From: Paenibacillus borealis
Lineage (GTDB): Bacteria; Bacillota; Bacilli; Paenibacillales; Paenibacillaceae
NCBI RefSeq assembly: GCF_000758665.1
Contig: NZ_CP009285.1
Location: forward strand, 1,550,001-1,614,000
DNA length: 64,000 bases
Direction of reading: 5' to 3'
The notes beneath the pieces were generated by a model. That model worked only from the letters and a program-made list of their open reading frames with translations, made no database searches and had not been told where the DNA came from. Positions 18,167 to 27,191 of the stretch are shown here, piece by piece. A program made the position numbers and the translations under genes. Positions within the stretch are counted from its first letter, which is position 1; each line of letters opens with the position of its first letter.

Positions 18167-19133
18167 TGTAGTGCTTATTTTTTTGATTATAGTAATACCG
18201 CTAGTGCTTATTAATGATACTAGAGAAGACCTCCGGGTCTTTAATGAAGACCAGTACAAACGTTATTCCGATGATTTTCAGGCCGCAGTGGATGATGCCG
18301 GAGACTATCTGTCCCGGCTGGAAATGCAGCCGACGATAACGGCGGTCCATTATGGCCGGGAGCGCCAGCTGAAGCTGGATCAGGATGTGCTGAGTGTGTT
18401 CTACAGTAACCTGGCGTTGAAATTCGGACTGGAGAATAATAGGGCTGAATTGAACAATCTGAAAATGCATATGCCAGCCCTTGTGATGTTCGGTTATAGC
18501 GGATATACGCTGGTTACGCTTGATGATACAGCCGGTAACGGGGGAGAGAAGGAGCTTAAGCCTGTCAGCTGGCCTGAGCGGCCCTATTACTACAAACTTC
18601 AGAACGGCAATCTGCTCTATTTCACTTTGGATGACAATGCACGGGTGTATGATACTGGGACCAATGAATTCTATGAGGGAGATTATGTAGAACTGGCTGC
18701 AGAAACGAGTCTCGCACCTATCAACTCACTTGAGCTATTCCGTGAGATCCGCCAGAGCACGATCACTACACTGGTTGAACAGGATATGGCCACGGCCATT
18801 AACCGGCACCTGGAGCTGGTGAAGCGGATGGGCTTGTCCATCCAGTTCACACTCCCGCGCGGTCTTCAGGAGCAGTCGATACAGGATGTGGGGATGATGG
18901 CTTTTATACAAGGCTATCCGCTTCCCGGCGGGGAGCTGCTGGATGCTTATTCCCTCGGTAGCGGCGCGGTCATGCGGCGCAAGGTGCTGATCGGAACCCG
19001 GAATGCAGCAGGCCGGCGCACGGCTTACGGTGAAAGCTGCTTGCCTGCCGGAGCGAATGTGATTGAGAGCCTGTTCGATCCCGAGGAGGCTGCGAGGAAA
19101 GGGTATTTTGTGGAGGATTGTGCGGTCAGGTGA
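18153..19133 (+). CDS. Membrane-anchored extracytoplasmic protein of the hybrid system
   Basis: A 326-residue protein with an N-terminal membrane helix (about 4-20) and a large outside domain. It has two cysteines near the end (C-L-P-A-G and E-D-C-A-V), which could form a disulfide. It starts with GTG inside the end of the preceding gene. It occupies the same slot as the 165-residue anchored protein at 58376. I do not recognise the family; TadE/TadG-like minor subunit is a guess from position. Confidence 0.6.
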   Translation: MKPLSVVLIFLIIVIPLVLINDTREDLRVFNEDQYKRYSDDFQAAVDDAGDYLSRLEMQPTITAVHYGRERQLKLDQDVLSVFYSNLALKFGLENNRAELNNLKMHMPALVMFGYSGYTLVTLDDTAGNGGEKELKPVSWPERPYYYKLQNGNLLYFTLDDNARVYDTGTNEFYEGDYVELAAETSLAPINSLELFREIRQSTITTLVEQDMATAINRHLELVKRMGLSIQFTLPRGLQEQSIQDVGMMAFIQGYPLPGGELLDAYSLGSGAVMRRKVLIGTRNAAGRRTAYGESCLPAGANVIESLFDPEEAARKGYFVEDCAVR

Positions 19134-19173
19134 AAGAAAATGAATGAGTTCAATTCAATAGAGGAGGGACATA

Positions 19174-20397
19174 ATGAAAAAAATAATACTTAACAGCCTA
19201 TTAATTGTTTCTATGGTATGCACAAGTTTGTTGGTGCAGAGTCGTCCAGTGCTTGCAGCAGCAGAGCAGTCTGCTACATTTACGGACATTCAAGGGCACT
19301 GGGCTAAAGCCGCTATCGATACGGCAGTGAAAAGTGGTTACTTCAAAGGATATGCCGACGGCACTTTTAAACCGAATGGAACTGTAACGCGTGCAGAGTT
19401 CGCGGCGTTATTGTCTAGGGCAACGAAGACACAGGCAGAGAATGCTCAAACGAATGTTTTTGCGGATCTGGCAGGCCACTGGAGTGAGGCAGAAGTCAAT
19501 CGGGCGGTTTCGCTGGGTTACGTTAATCCGAGTGACTATCCTAACGGATTTAAGCCAAGCACACCTATCACACGTGCGGAAATTGCCAAATGGATGACCT
19601 CCGGACTTGCGGCTGGTGACGCAGATTATAAGCAAGCTTTGCAGGACACGGTTACAACGGTACTTCCGGTAAAAGAATATTTTAAACCGGGTATCCCACA
19701 GTCCCAAGCTCCTTACATTGCGGTTTCTCTGGGAACCAAGCTGATGAGCGGCTATCCGGACGGGTCATTTGGATTAACGAAGCAGGCGACCCGGGCCGAA
19801 GCATCCGCTATTCTGCTGCGTCTGAATGAGGTTAGCCAGCAGGAGGCAAGCAGCTTTGTAGGATTAAACGAATTGCGGGAAGTCGGAACCGAGCGGACCA
19901 ATATGGAGAGCATTAGTCCGTTTAGAACTCGTGCTGGTACCTCGGTCAATGGAATCATAGGGAAGAAGTATACTTTCCGTAACAAATCCGGAAGTATGAC
20001 TGTGAAAAATATTTTAGTGGTCGATTCACAAGACTTTACAAATATTAAGGGGATTTATGGGCCATTATTTGTAGATAAGAATTATAAATTTCAACGGATA
20101 GATGTTAAGGGTATGTATAGAGTATTTGCTGAAATTACAATATACCCCGTTAAAGAAAAATTTTATGCTAGTAATTATTATGAGGGGGCACCTTCTTTAC
20201 TCGTGGGAATGTACAGCGAGAATAAGTTGCCTGAGAAATTCGGCTATACAATGATACCGAGAACTCCATCATATGATTTCTATTTAAAGAGCGGTGTAAC
20301 CTTATGGGTTAACTTATTATGGGAAATAGATGAATTTCCCAGATGGGTAGATTTTGACGATGGTACCAAGCTCGACATTGAAGTTAGAAATAATTAG
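19174..20397 (+). CDS. Secreted S-layer-homology (SLH) domain protein
   Basis: A 407-residue exported protein with a Sec signal peptide (about 1-28, ending V-L-A-A). Three SLH repeats follow (about 34-90, 91-150, 155-215), with clear F-x-D-(I/L)-x-G-H-W motifs in the first two and G-Y-P-D-G-S-F-G in the third. SLH triplets bind pyruvylated secondary cell-wall polymers, so this protein would hold something at the wall. The C-terminal 160 residues are a domain I do not recognise. That part (from about 20000) is clearly more AT-rich than the SLH part, which suggests an exchanged tip. GAGGAGG precedes the ATG. Confidence 0.88.
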   Translation: MKKIILNSLLIVSMVCTSLLVQSRPVLAAAEQSATFTDIQGHWAKAAIDTAVKSGYFKGYADGTFKPNGTVTRAEFAALLSRATKTQAENAQTNVFADLAGHWSEAEVNRAVSLGYVNPSDYPNGFKPSTPITRAEIAKWMTSGLAAGDADYKQALQDTVTTVLPVKEYFKPGIPQSQAPYIAVSLGTKLMSGYPDGSFGLTKQATRAEASAILLRLNEVSQQEASSFVGLNELREVGTERTNMESISPFRTRAGTSVNGIIGKKYTFRNKSGSMTVKNILVVDSQDFTNIKGIYGPLFVDKNYKFQRIDVKGMYRVFAEITIYPVKEKFYASNYYEGAPSLLVGMYSENKLPEKFGYTMIPRTPSYDFYLKSGVTLWVNLLWEIDEFPRWVDFDDGTKLDIEVRNN

Positions 20398-20408
20398 GAG
20401 GGTGAATA

Positions 20409-23400
20409 GTGAGAAGATGGTTACCACTACTTACTCTGGTTATTATTATTTGTTTTTTTAATCCTGTTTCTACAAGAGCAGAAAATAATGAATTTACGAG
20501 TGGTTATCCGGCAGTGGCACAAGGGTTTGAGATTACACCACAAGGACCGGCAAGTATGCAAGCAGTTAAAGTTGAGGTCAAGGGGCTAGCTGAGGCAAAT
20601 CCAAAGGTTGTATGGGTACAGCATGATTCAGGTGAGTGGACAGCTAGTTATAACGGAGGAACTACAACTGTTACTACTACTGGTACAGTTAATTCAGCAG
20701 GTGAGAAAGTTCCTAATGAGAAACGAACCGATTTTTCTTTAGATATGGGTATTTATGCTCCTGTTTCAATGCAAGATGAACTAGGAAATGCCTTTCAGAA
20801 AGAGTATATCAGTAACCTCAGTATCTATGAGATGCGCTGGAGGACCCTGCATAGTTATGAGGCTGTAGGAGCTAATCCGGAATTTCAAGCAGGATCCTTG
20901 AATGCGAATATAAAAGTTATTACAGGCTTCCCGAATTCTTACACCAATAGAGAGAGCTACAATGAAGGAAGTGGTCCCGCAAAATATATTGCTGAATACG
21001 AAATTCTTATGGATGTGGCCTTCAAGGGATACGTGGTTGAAAAGAAACAAATGCGTGTACTCCAAAATGCTACCTTACAAGTTAACGAGACAAAAAATAT
21101 GCAAGCGCAAGTTAGAACGATGAGTGTAACCATGTCCCAATTTACCAACAATTGGTTTGATGTTACGGTTTTCCCATTTAACGAAGATAAAAAAGAAGGC
21201 ACAGTATGGAGTTCTGATAATTCATCGGTTGCGAGTGTAGACCAGTATGGAAAGGTTAAGGCCAATGCAGCGGGGACAGCGCATATTACGGCACAATGGA
21301 AAAAGGGACCTTATTTTCTATATGGAACTGCTACCATAACCGTAGGCGGCGGGGGAGAAGGCTCAGGCTCAGGCGAATGCACCTACACCATTCAACCTCC
21401 GAACAAGATCGCGGCTCCGCAAGCATCATTTATGGACCCGTCAGCGAGCGGGGTAATTCTAGGTGATGATGCAGCGAATGGAGTACATTTTGATGCACCG
21501 ACCGGAATTCCTACCTCAGATCATTTATACGCCGATGCTTGGGGAAAGAATTATTTGTTTGAACATACCTTTGCCAATATGGCAGGGCAGATACGCTATT
21601 CCTGCAGTGTGGATGTTACATATCCTACTAAATGGGAGGAAGCGCAGCCGGATCTTCCGGGAGAGGATGGAGGAGATCCGATCCCCCAAGACCCGCTTCC
21701 CAAAACGTCATCCTTTGACAAAACCTACACCTTTGAATTGACACCAAGAGAATATGCGTACTGGCAGATCGACCAGTTATCCGTATATCAAATCGACCGG
21801 GCGCTGATGGAGAACTATGCACTGCCGGGAGGTTCAGTCACACTTTACCCTAATAACTATAATCCTCCAGCGCTTGAACTTGCCAACAGCACTGTGGTGG
21901 AGGAGCATGTTGTTCCCCAAGAGACAGGAACCCTATCGTTTACGCCGGAGGTGGTCGATGGCGGGGACCATGAACCAGGTCCGGGCGATGTTGATGATTC
22001 AGCGGAGCTTAAGAGTCTTGCAGAATCGCAAACGCAAGATCCCAAGGTGCAGAATGACCGGCTGGTATTTAACGGACAGATAATTATGGATGACACTGTC
22101 TCTCCAAAGACCGGGCCCGTTCCGGGAAGGATTGCCGATCCGCAGGATACCGGAGGCGATGTACTTTATCGAGGCCAGTTGATGATTAACCGGAGTCTGC
22201 TCAACCGGGCAAATGCGGCCAGTTCTGGCTCAATATATTACACGATGCTGCCGGAGAATGTGGAGGGACAGGGGGACCGGGCGTATCCAATCAATGGAAT
22301 TAACTCCATCACCGTACACACACCAGTCGTCAACTATTCGCTTCTCCCTGACGATAACCGTCCTTACGACCAGCGGATGGACCCGGATTACGAACGGACG
22401 GTACTGATTCTGGACCGGCCCTTTACTGTTCATTTCACAGAGAGCGGGCAGCACCTGAACATCCCCGGCTACGGCAACCGGGATTATGGCAAGTACACGC
22501 AGAACAAACGCATCCAGTTTCCGTTCGGTGTGTTCCAAGAAGGGCAGTATTACCCGGAAAACACCTGGATCAACATCCCTGTCGGGACACCGTACATGAA
22601 CTTTACCATGCCGACTTGGGTTAACGAAGGGGACTATACCATTCATACACAGTCCTGGGCAATCAATACACCTTCAGACGGGGCGGAGTTGTGTCAGGTT
22701 AATCTGAACGGTAATTTGGCGAATTACTGCGCAGCAGAGAGCTTCAATGTCGGTGTGGTCGGGCGGCTGTTCGATTTTCGGATCTGGGATATCGGAGATT
22801 TCCGGTTTGAAAAAGTATTCCGCACGGGAACGGGCAATTTGGACCATAGCAGCGCAATGTATTATACGGGCGGGAACGATGAGAATGGTGCACCAACGGC
22901 TTTAAGCGGACAAAGACAGTGGCATCTCCCTATCCGCAAAGGTTCACATCCCACGGAGCAAATAACGGTTCCGCATAACGGCTACTCGTTTCTGTTCGAT
23001 TTCCGGACCATTGGGAATCTGTGGCAGCCGGGAGAGGGAACTCGCATTGAGCCAAGCTTCTACTTTATTCCGAAAACCGGAGGAAGTGCAGCGCCCGTAG
23101 ATCTGTATTATGACGTCTCGGGTTCGGGCAATAAGATGATCGGAGTAGGCTCACCGAAGGACAAGCTGAGCTATACCCGCACCTACCGCTTAGCCGATGG
23201 CCTGCGGAATATATCAGGCGGTGAGTTATCCACTGCGGCCAGCTATGAGTATAACTATATCCTCACGGAGGCGGAGCGGGGACAAACGAATTGGCTGAAG
23301 TTCTACGAGCAGTATATAAAGCGCAAAACCGAGATTTCCGAAGGCTATAACCTGGAAATTCTGCCTTATACATCGCGTACCTTAGTCGGTCCTACGAATA

Positions 23401-23795
23401 TTCCGAATGGAGTAAACCCCATTGCCGCAGTACGCAGCGTGCAGCACTGGTACGGGGAATACAACCTGCCGATAGCTCCTTACATCCTGCCCAAGGGAAC
23501 TAACATTGTGACTTTGGCGAATCATTATGGAGGCGCACTGGACGGCCATGAACAGGAGTTCATTACCGGCGGCTATATCCTGGTGAAGTTCGAAATTTAT
23601 ACGGTCAAAAATAGTGATGCCGGCACCCGCATTCTGGGCTACAAAGCGCCTGAAGCCAATATGTGGGCGATTGAAGGCCAGATGACAGCTGACACTGATG
23701 AAATGGGACATCCGTTTTCTTTTTCCTCCGGCGATATTATTCTGTTCGAATCAGACTTTTCTGTGCGCAATGACTATCAGGGTCAGGGGAAATAA
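20409..23795 (+). CDS. Large secreted surface protein with Big_2-like domain
   Basis: A 1128-residue protein starting with GTG after AGGAGGGTGA, with a signal peptide of about 25 residues. After a roughly 220-residue N-terminal region comes a bacterial Ig-like (Big_2) domain, recognisable by S-S-V-A-S-V-D-Q-Y-G-K-V and A-A-G-T-A-H-I-T-A. Then follow Gly/Ser- and Pro/Asp-rich linkers and a long beta-rich C-terminal region. There is no LPXTG or membrane anchor. Composition changes from AT-rich (20.4-21.3 kb) to GC-richer (after about 21.35 kb). As last gene of the hybrid operon it may be its exported surface adhesin; inference from position. Confidence 0.75.
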   Translation: MRRWLPLLTLVIIICFFNPVSTRAENNEFTSGYPAVAQGFEITPQGPASMQAVKVEVKGLAEANPKVVWVQHDSGEWTASYNGGTTTVTTTGTVNSAGEKVPNEKRTDFSLDMGIYAPVSMQDELGNAFQKEYISNLSIYEMRWRTLHSYEAVGANPEFQAGSLNANIKVITGFPNSYTNRESYNEGSGPAKYIAEYEILMDVAFKGYVVEKKQMRVLQNATLQVNETKNMQAQVRTMSVTMSQFTNNWFDVTVFPFNEDKKEGTVWSSDNSSVASVDQYGKVKANAAGTAHITAQWKKGPYFLYGTATITVGGGGEGSGSGECTYTIQPPNKIAAPQASFMDPSASGVILGDDAANGVHFDAPTGIPTSDHLYADAWGKNYLFEHTFANMAGQIRYSCSVDVTYPTKWEEAQPDLPGEDGGDPIPQDPLPKTSSFDKTYTFELTPREYAYWQIDQLSVYQIDRALMENYALPGGSVTLYPNNYNPPALELANSTVVEEHVVPQETGTLSFTPEVVDGGDHEPGPGDVDDSAELKSLAESQTQDPKVQNDRLVFNGQIIMDDTVSPKTGPVPGRIADPQDTGGDVLYRGQLMINRSLLNRANAASSGSIYYTMLPENVEGQGDRAYPINGINSITVHTPVVNYSLLPDDNRPYDQRMDPDYERTVLILDRPFTVHFTESGQHLNIPGYGNRDYGKYTQNKRIQFPFGVFQEGQYYPENTWINIPVGTPYMNFTMPTWVNEGDYTIHTQSWAINTPSDGAELCQVNLNGNLANYCAAESFNVGVVGRLFDFRIWDIGDFRFEKVFRTGTGNLDHSSAMYYTGGNDENGAPTALSGQRQWHLPIRKGSHPTEQITVPHNGYSFLFDFRTIGNLWQPGEGTRIEPSFYFIPKTGGSAAPVDLYYDVSGSGNKMIGVGSPKDKLSYTRTYRLADGLRNISGGELSTAASYEYNYILTEAERGQTNWLKFYEQYIKRKTEISEGYNLEILPYTSRTLVGPTNIPNGVNPIAAVRSVQHWYGEYNLPIAPYILPKGTNIVTLANHYGGALDGHEQEFITGGYILVKFEIYTVKNSDAGTRILGYKAPEANMWAIEGQMTADTDEMGHPFSFSSGDIILFESDFSVRNDYQGQGK

Positions 23796-23898
23796 ACCTA
23801 AATTAAGATAAGGTAAAAAATTCTTTAAAAGGAATAAAATATAAAATTATCAACGCTTTAGACCGATAAATAAATTATGCAGAACCAGAGCTATACTA

Positions 23899-23952
23899 AT
23901 GGACTTGAAATTTCCGCAAGTTTATAACTGTGTTTTTCAAGTTCATTTTTAT
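23899..23952 (+). terminator. Intrinsic terminator at the end of the T7SS-Tad operon
   Basis: ATGGACTTGAA (23899-23909) pairs with TTCAAGTTCAT (23936-23946) with one G-T pair, followed by a T-rich tail. It separates the long operon from the WXG100 gene. Confidence 0.6.
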
Positions 23953-23984
23953 ATAAAAATATGATTTATAAGGAGCGATTTATA

Positions 23985-24284
23985 ATGGCAGACAAAGTAA
24001 CGGTAAATTACGATGGTTTGAAAACACTTGCAGAGAATATTATAAAACAAAAAGGAGAATACGATAATTTAATGAAAAAAATTACGACTACAGCTACGAC
24101 GTTGAACAGTATATGGGAGGATACCGCCGCAAGAGAGTTTGCGGAAAAGGTGAAAGGAATGGATAAAACCTTTACTGCATTTGGCCAAGCTCTTGAGAAT
24201 ATTGGAATTCATATGAGAAATGTTTCGAACAGTTACGAAACGCTTTCTAAAGAAATTAAAGCTGCTCAGAACAAAAGCTTCTAA
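23985..24284 (+). CDS. WXG100 family (EsxA-like) secreted protein
   Basis: A 99-residue helical hairpin protein with W-E-D-T-A-A-R-E-F in the turn, a WXG variant with Asp in place of Gly, and a second helix ending in K-A-A-Q-N-K-S-F. The size and shape are those of type VII substrates. The start at 23985 was chosen because AAGGAG lies nine bases upstream; the frame extends eight codons further but has no site there. It has its own transcription unit, closed by the palindromic terminator at 24334, and is directly upstream of the toxin gene, so it may be a co-secreted partner. Confidence 0.88.
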   Translation: MADKVTVNYDGLKTLAENIIKQKGEYDNLMKKITTTATTLNSIWEDTAAREFAEKVKGMDKTFTAFGQALENIGIHMRNVSNSYETLSKEIKAAQNKSF

Positions 24285-24333
24285 TAATTTTCTTTATCCA
24301 ATAAACAGCAAGAGCCCCACTACATAAGAATGC

Positions 24334-24370
24334 AATCAGCTATGCAGCATGCTGCATAGCTGATTTTATT
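24334..24370 (+). terminator. Long palindromic terminator
   Basis: Positions 24334-24365 form a perfect 32-base palindrome (arms AATCAGCTATGCAG and its complement) followed by a T-rich run. It lies between the WXG100 gene and the toxin gene. Confidence 0.8.
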
Positions 24371-24391
24371 AGAAATTGGCAGGGGGAAGCT

Positions 24392-26530
24392 ATGGCGACG
24401 ACGAAACTATTGTTTAATGTCGATGAAGTAGAGCGCCTGCGGACGAAGATTGGACTGGTCAGCCAGGACACCAACCGGCTGTATCTGCAGTTCAAGGGAA
24501 ACGCCTCGGACTGGAGCGGCATCCCGCTGGGGCAGGAGCTGTTAAAGGCTCAAGTGCTCATCAAGGAATTAACCAGCGAAGCGGAGAAACTGGAGGATCT
24601 TATACGCAGTGCCGTCCAGGGAGTCCAGAGTGTTCAAGCCGAGAATAAGCGGAAGGCAGCTCAGCTCAGCCAGCAGCTGGGTGTACTGGCAGGACTATTC
24701 GGAAGCGCAGGCAGCCGTGGGTCATTCGGTCCACTTGCTATCCCCTTCCTGGCACAGAAGGCCGTGACCAGCCTGATTCGTGCGTTAACGATCCTGAGTG
24801 CCAGGGATGAATGGAGCAGCGATCCGGTGGTGCAGAAGCTGCGGGGAATGATTCAGCAGTCAGGCCTGGTAAGCATCGATGGACTGGCCGCGGAGATAAA
24901 GCTGAAAGAGATTTACGAAGCACGGGAGCAGATTGGAAAGTCACAGACCGCCTACGAGGTGTACAAGACCTTTGGCAATCAGGCACAAATGGAGGCTGCA
25001 CATCAGCAGGCAGAAGAAGCGCGCAAGAAGCTGAAGTCAATGGGAATCAGCGAAGTCCAGTATCAGCCCGGTAAAGACCTCAGCGGATATTACAAGCAGT
25101 CCGCCATCAAAGCCTGTGACTACGATCCAACCATTACTGACAAAAGCGTACCACTGATAGAGAAGGAAGAATATGCGCTGTTGCTGCGGATGGCGATGGA
25201 ACCGGGATTGCAGGGGGAGTGGGCGAAGCAGCAGCTGGCCCTGATCCAACCGGAAGCAACGATAGGGCCGGTAGACCCGCATAACAGCGTGTCAGAAGCG
25301 GATATCCTAAACCGAGACGATCCGAAGGTGATTGAGCGGCTGAAGGGAACGTACTGGGTTACTTTGCCTCCTGAGGAGCAGGACCGGATATATGAAGAAA
25401 TCAAGGCGTATTACGAGAAGCTGGATAAGGAAGCAGCAGATCAAGAGCGTTTGGCGAGAAGCGGAGTCGGGAACCAAACAGTGGCGAACATCCTGATGGG
25501 TGGAAGCAATATGATTGTCCAAGCGATCAATACGGCTGCATTTGGACTGCCAAGGACGCTGGGGGACTGGATTGCAGGGCCAGCGCCGGAAGGCTATGTC
25601 AATCCAATGGACGATCCGTATGGAAAAAAAGCGGGACAAATAGCTGGAAGCTTTATCAGTATCGGCCTGCCCTGGAAGTTTCTGAGCGCAGTGAAGACGC
25701 CAGGCGTGGTAGGCAAGTTCTCGCCCACCTTACTTAAATCCATGGTAGCCGGAGCGATCAGCGGAACCCTTGAAGAAACCATGGACGCGATCAACGATTA
25801 CCGGGATGATGGGAAGCAAAGCGTGGGAGAGCGTTTGATCTCGGTAGGCGTGAACACGACGATTGCCGGAGCGGGAGATGCCTTATTCACCGCCGTGAGC
25901 AAAGGGCTGTCCAGTGTAAAGAAGCTTGTGAACGGGTCTATTCGTGAAGTGGAGTTTAAAGAAGTGGATGGCACCGCCAAGGCCAATTCGGAGATCGATG
26001 GGAAGGGTAAGGAGCTTGAGGAGGTTCGGAGTGGGGGGACAGGGAATCTGTATCCCACTAGAGCAATCGATCCTATAAAAGAAGCTCATATTATCAGTAA
26101 GGTGAAAGAATTAAGATTATTATTAACAAGTGATTATAAAAAATCAGGAAACTTTGCATTAGCGGAGGTTAATATAGCAACTATCAAAGAAAAGGAGTTT
26201 TTTGCACATAGCAGTATTGATGAGTTGAGTCCTTCTTTAAGTGAAAGAGTTCCGAACATATCAATACAACCAACAAATCCAGTTTTTAAGGCTACTGACG
26301 CTCCAAATAAGGAAGGTGTATGGTATCCTAGAGATTCAGATACTGAGTATAAAATACTTAATCAAATTGCATCTGAGTTGAAGGAGAAAACAGAGACTAT
26401 TGGTACAATTAAATTGTTTACAGAACTTGACACTTGTTTGAGTTGTAATAGAGTTATCGCTGAATTCACTGCAAAGTACAAAAATATAACAGTGGAAGTT
26501 ATTCATAACAATGGAAATAGAATTAAATAA
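24392..26530 (+). CDS. WXG-type polymorphic toxin with C-terminal nucleic-acid deaminase-like domain
   Basis: A 712-residue candidate type VII effector. Residues 1-90 form a WXG100-like export domain (W41-S-G). A central module follows, with a Gly-rich hydrophobic stretch and the part repeated in the two downstream cassettes (about 318-549). After the junction S-G-G-T-G, near residue 550, comes an AT-rich toxin tip of about 160 residues. It contains A-H606-S, then D-T-E-Y-K-I-L, then L-F-T-E-L-D-T-C682-L-S-C685, the zinc-ligand and catalytic layout of bacterial polymorphic-toxin deaminases (probably the BURPS668_1122 group). It would deaminate a nucleic-acid base in a target cell. An immunity gene follows after 26 bases. 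GGGGGA precedes the ATG. Confidence 0.8.
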   Translation: MATTKLLFNVDEVERLRTKIGLVSQDTNRLYLQFKGNASDWSGIPLGQELLKAQVLIKELTSEAEKLEDLIRSAVQGVQSVQAENKRKAAQLSQQLGVLAGLFGSAGSRGSFGPLAIPFLAQKAVTSLIRALTILSARDEWSSDPVVQKLRGMIQQSGLVSIDGLAAEIKLKEIYEAREQIGKSQTAYEVYKTFGNQAQMEAAHQQAEEARKKLKSMGISEVQYQPGKDLSGYYKQSAIKACDYDPTITDKSVPLIEKEEYALLLRMAMEPGLQGEWAKQQLALIQPEATIGPVDPHNSVSEADILNRDDPKVIERLKGTYWVTLPPEEQDRIYEEIKAYYEKLDKEAADQERLARSGVGNQTVANILMGGSNMIVQAINTAAFGLPRTLGDWIAGPAPEGYVNPMDDPYGKKAGQIAGSFISIGLPWKFLSAVKTPGVVGKFSPTLLKSMVAGAISGTLEETMDAINDYRDDGKQSVGERLISVGVNTTIAGAGDALFTAVSKGLSSVKKLVNGSIREVEFKEVDGTAKANSEIDGKGKELEEVRSGGTGNLYPTRAIDPIKEAHIISKVKELRLLLTSDYKKSGNFALAEVNIATIKEKEFFAHSSIDELSPSLSERVPNISIQPTNPVFKATDAPNKEGVWYPRDSDTEYKILNQIASELKEKTETIGTIKLFTELDTCLSCNRVIAEFTAKYKNITVEVIHNNGNRIK
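25342..26040 (+). repeat. Toxin central-module repeat, copy 1 (in the full-length toxin)
   Basis: This 699-base stretch recurs with the same length and very few differences at 27260-27958, and its last 626 bases at 29081-29706. It covers the central module up to the toxin-tip junction. Confidence 0.9.
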
Positions 26531-26556
26531 AAATTTCTTGAAAGGAGCGGCACTCT

Positions 26557-26925
26557 ATGGATGACTGGGAATATCAAGAGCTATTTGAAGCTGTAAATAG
26601 AAACTACAGTACTTATCTTGAAAAAAAATTGAATAATCAACATGCACTTGCAAGAACGTCATATGATTTTGAGACGGTGCGAAATGAAGGGAAAGTTGAG
26701 AATATTATAGTCTCTGCAGCTCTGGGAGAAATAATTTCTTCACATCAAAGTGTTTTTATCGGCAATTTGAATTCTATTGAGGAATTACTAGGTGAATTTA
26801 ACCCTGATGAGTTACTTGGACTGATATCAGGCGAAGACCTTGCTGATTTGACTACTAGGATTAAAAATGTTCTAATTTCTCTTAAAGAAATGCCCATTGA
26901 TTATAATTCTAGGGTTGAAAAATAA
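26557..26925 (+). CDS. Probable immunity protein for the deaminase toxin (Imm3-like)
   Basis: A 122-residue acidic, mainly helical protein without signal peptide, starting 26 bases after the toxin with AAAGGAG before the ATG. The N-terminal pattern W-x-Y-x-E-L-x-E-A-V and Y-S-T-Y-L-E resembles the Imm3 family, which accompanies deaminase toxins. It would bind and block the deaminase tip in the cytoplasm. Immunity by position is well supported; the family name is tentative. Confidence 0.68.
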   Translation: MDDWEYQELFEAVNRNYSTYLEKKLNNQHALARTSYDFETVRNEGKVENIIVSAALGEIISSHQSVFIGNLNSIEELLGEFNPDELLGLISGEDLADLTTRIKNVLISLKEMPIDYNSRVEK

Positions 26926-26946
26926 TAGATTCTTACTTCTGATGGT

Positions 26947-26970
26947 GGGCTACCCAGTGCCAAATGAACA
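26947..26970 (+). repeat. Short direct repeat after immunity gene, copy 1
   Basis: GGGCTACCCAGTGCCAAATG and four more bases. It closely matches 30398-30422 and more loosely 28919-28944, each shortly after an immunity gene. Role unknown; possibly a relic of cassette insertion. Confidence 0.5.
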
Positions 26971-27030
26971 TATAACTTGAGTCTTGCGAATTTCAATTGA
27001 TTGGGGCCTAAAAGGGCAGACCTGTAGTAT

Positions 27031-27138
27031 CTCGAAAAAAATTCAGATTCATTTAAATCTGTTTTTGATGTTTTAGATGAGGATACCCAAAGACAAGTGA
27101 ATATTTTAATAAAATCAAAATCCCTATATCAATCATAA
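27031..27138 (+). pseudogene. C-terminal remnant of an unidentified gene
   Basis: An open stretch of about 35 codons encodes a protein-like sequence (L-E-K-N-S-D-S-F-K-S-V-F-D-V-L-D-E-D) ending in TAA at 27136-27138. A stop lies just upstream at 27025. It may be the tail of a lost immunity gene. The rest of 26926-27191 shows no intact gene. Confidence 0.3.
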
Positions 27139-27191
27139 ACTTATTTACAAACCAAACAACAAGATCGTGCAATACATTCTGCCAAGCCACA

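Noticed and set aside
24392..24700. LXG domain at the toxin N-terminus
   Set aside because: The visible motif is W-S-G in a helix-turn-helix layout, closer to WXG100; no LXG signature is seen.
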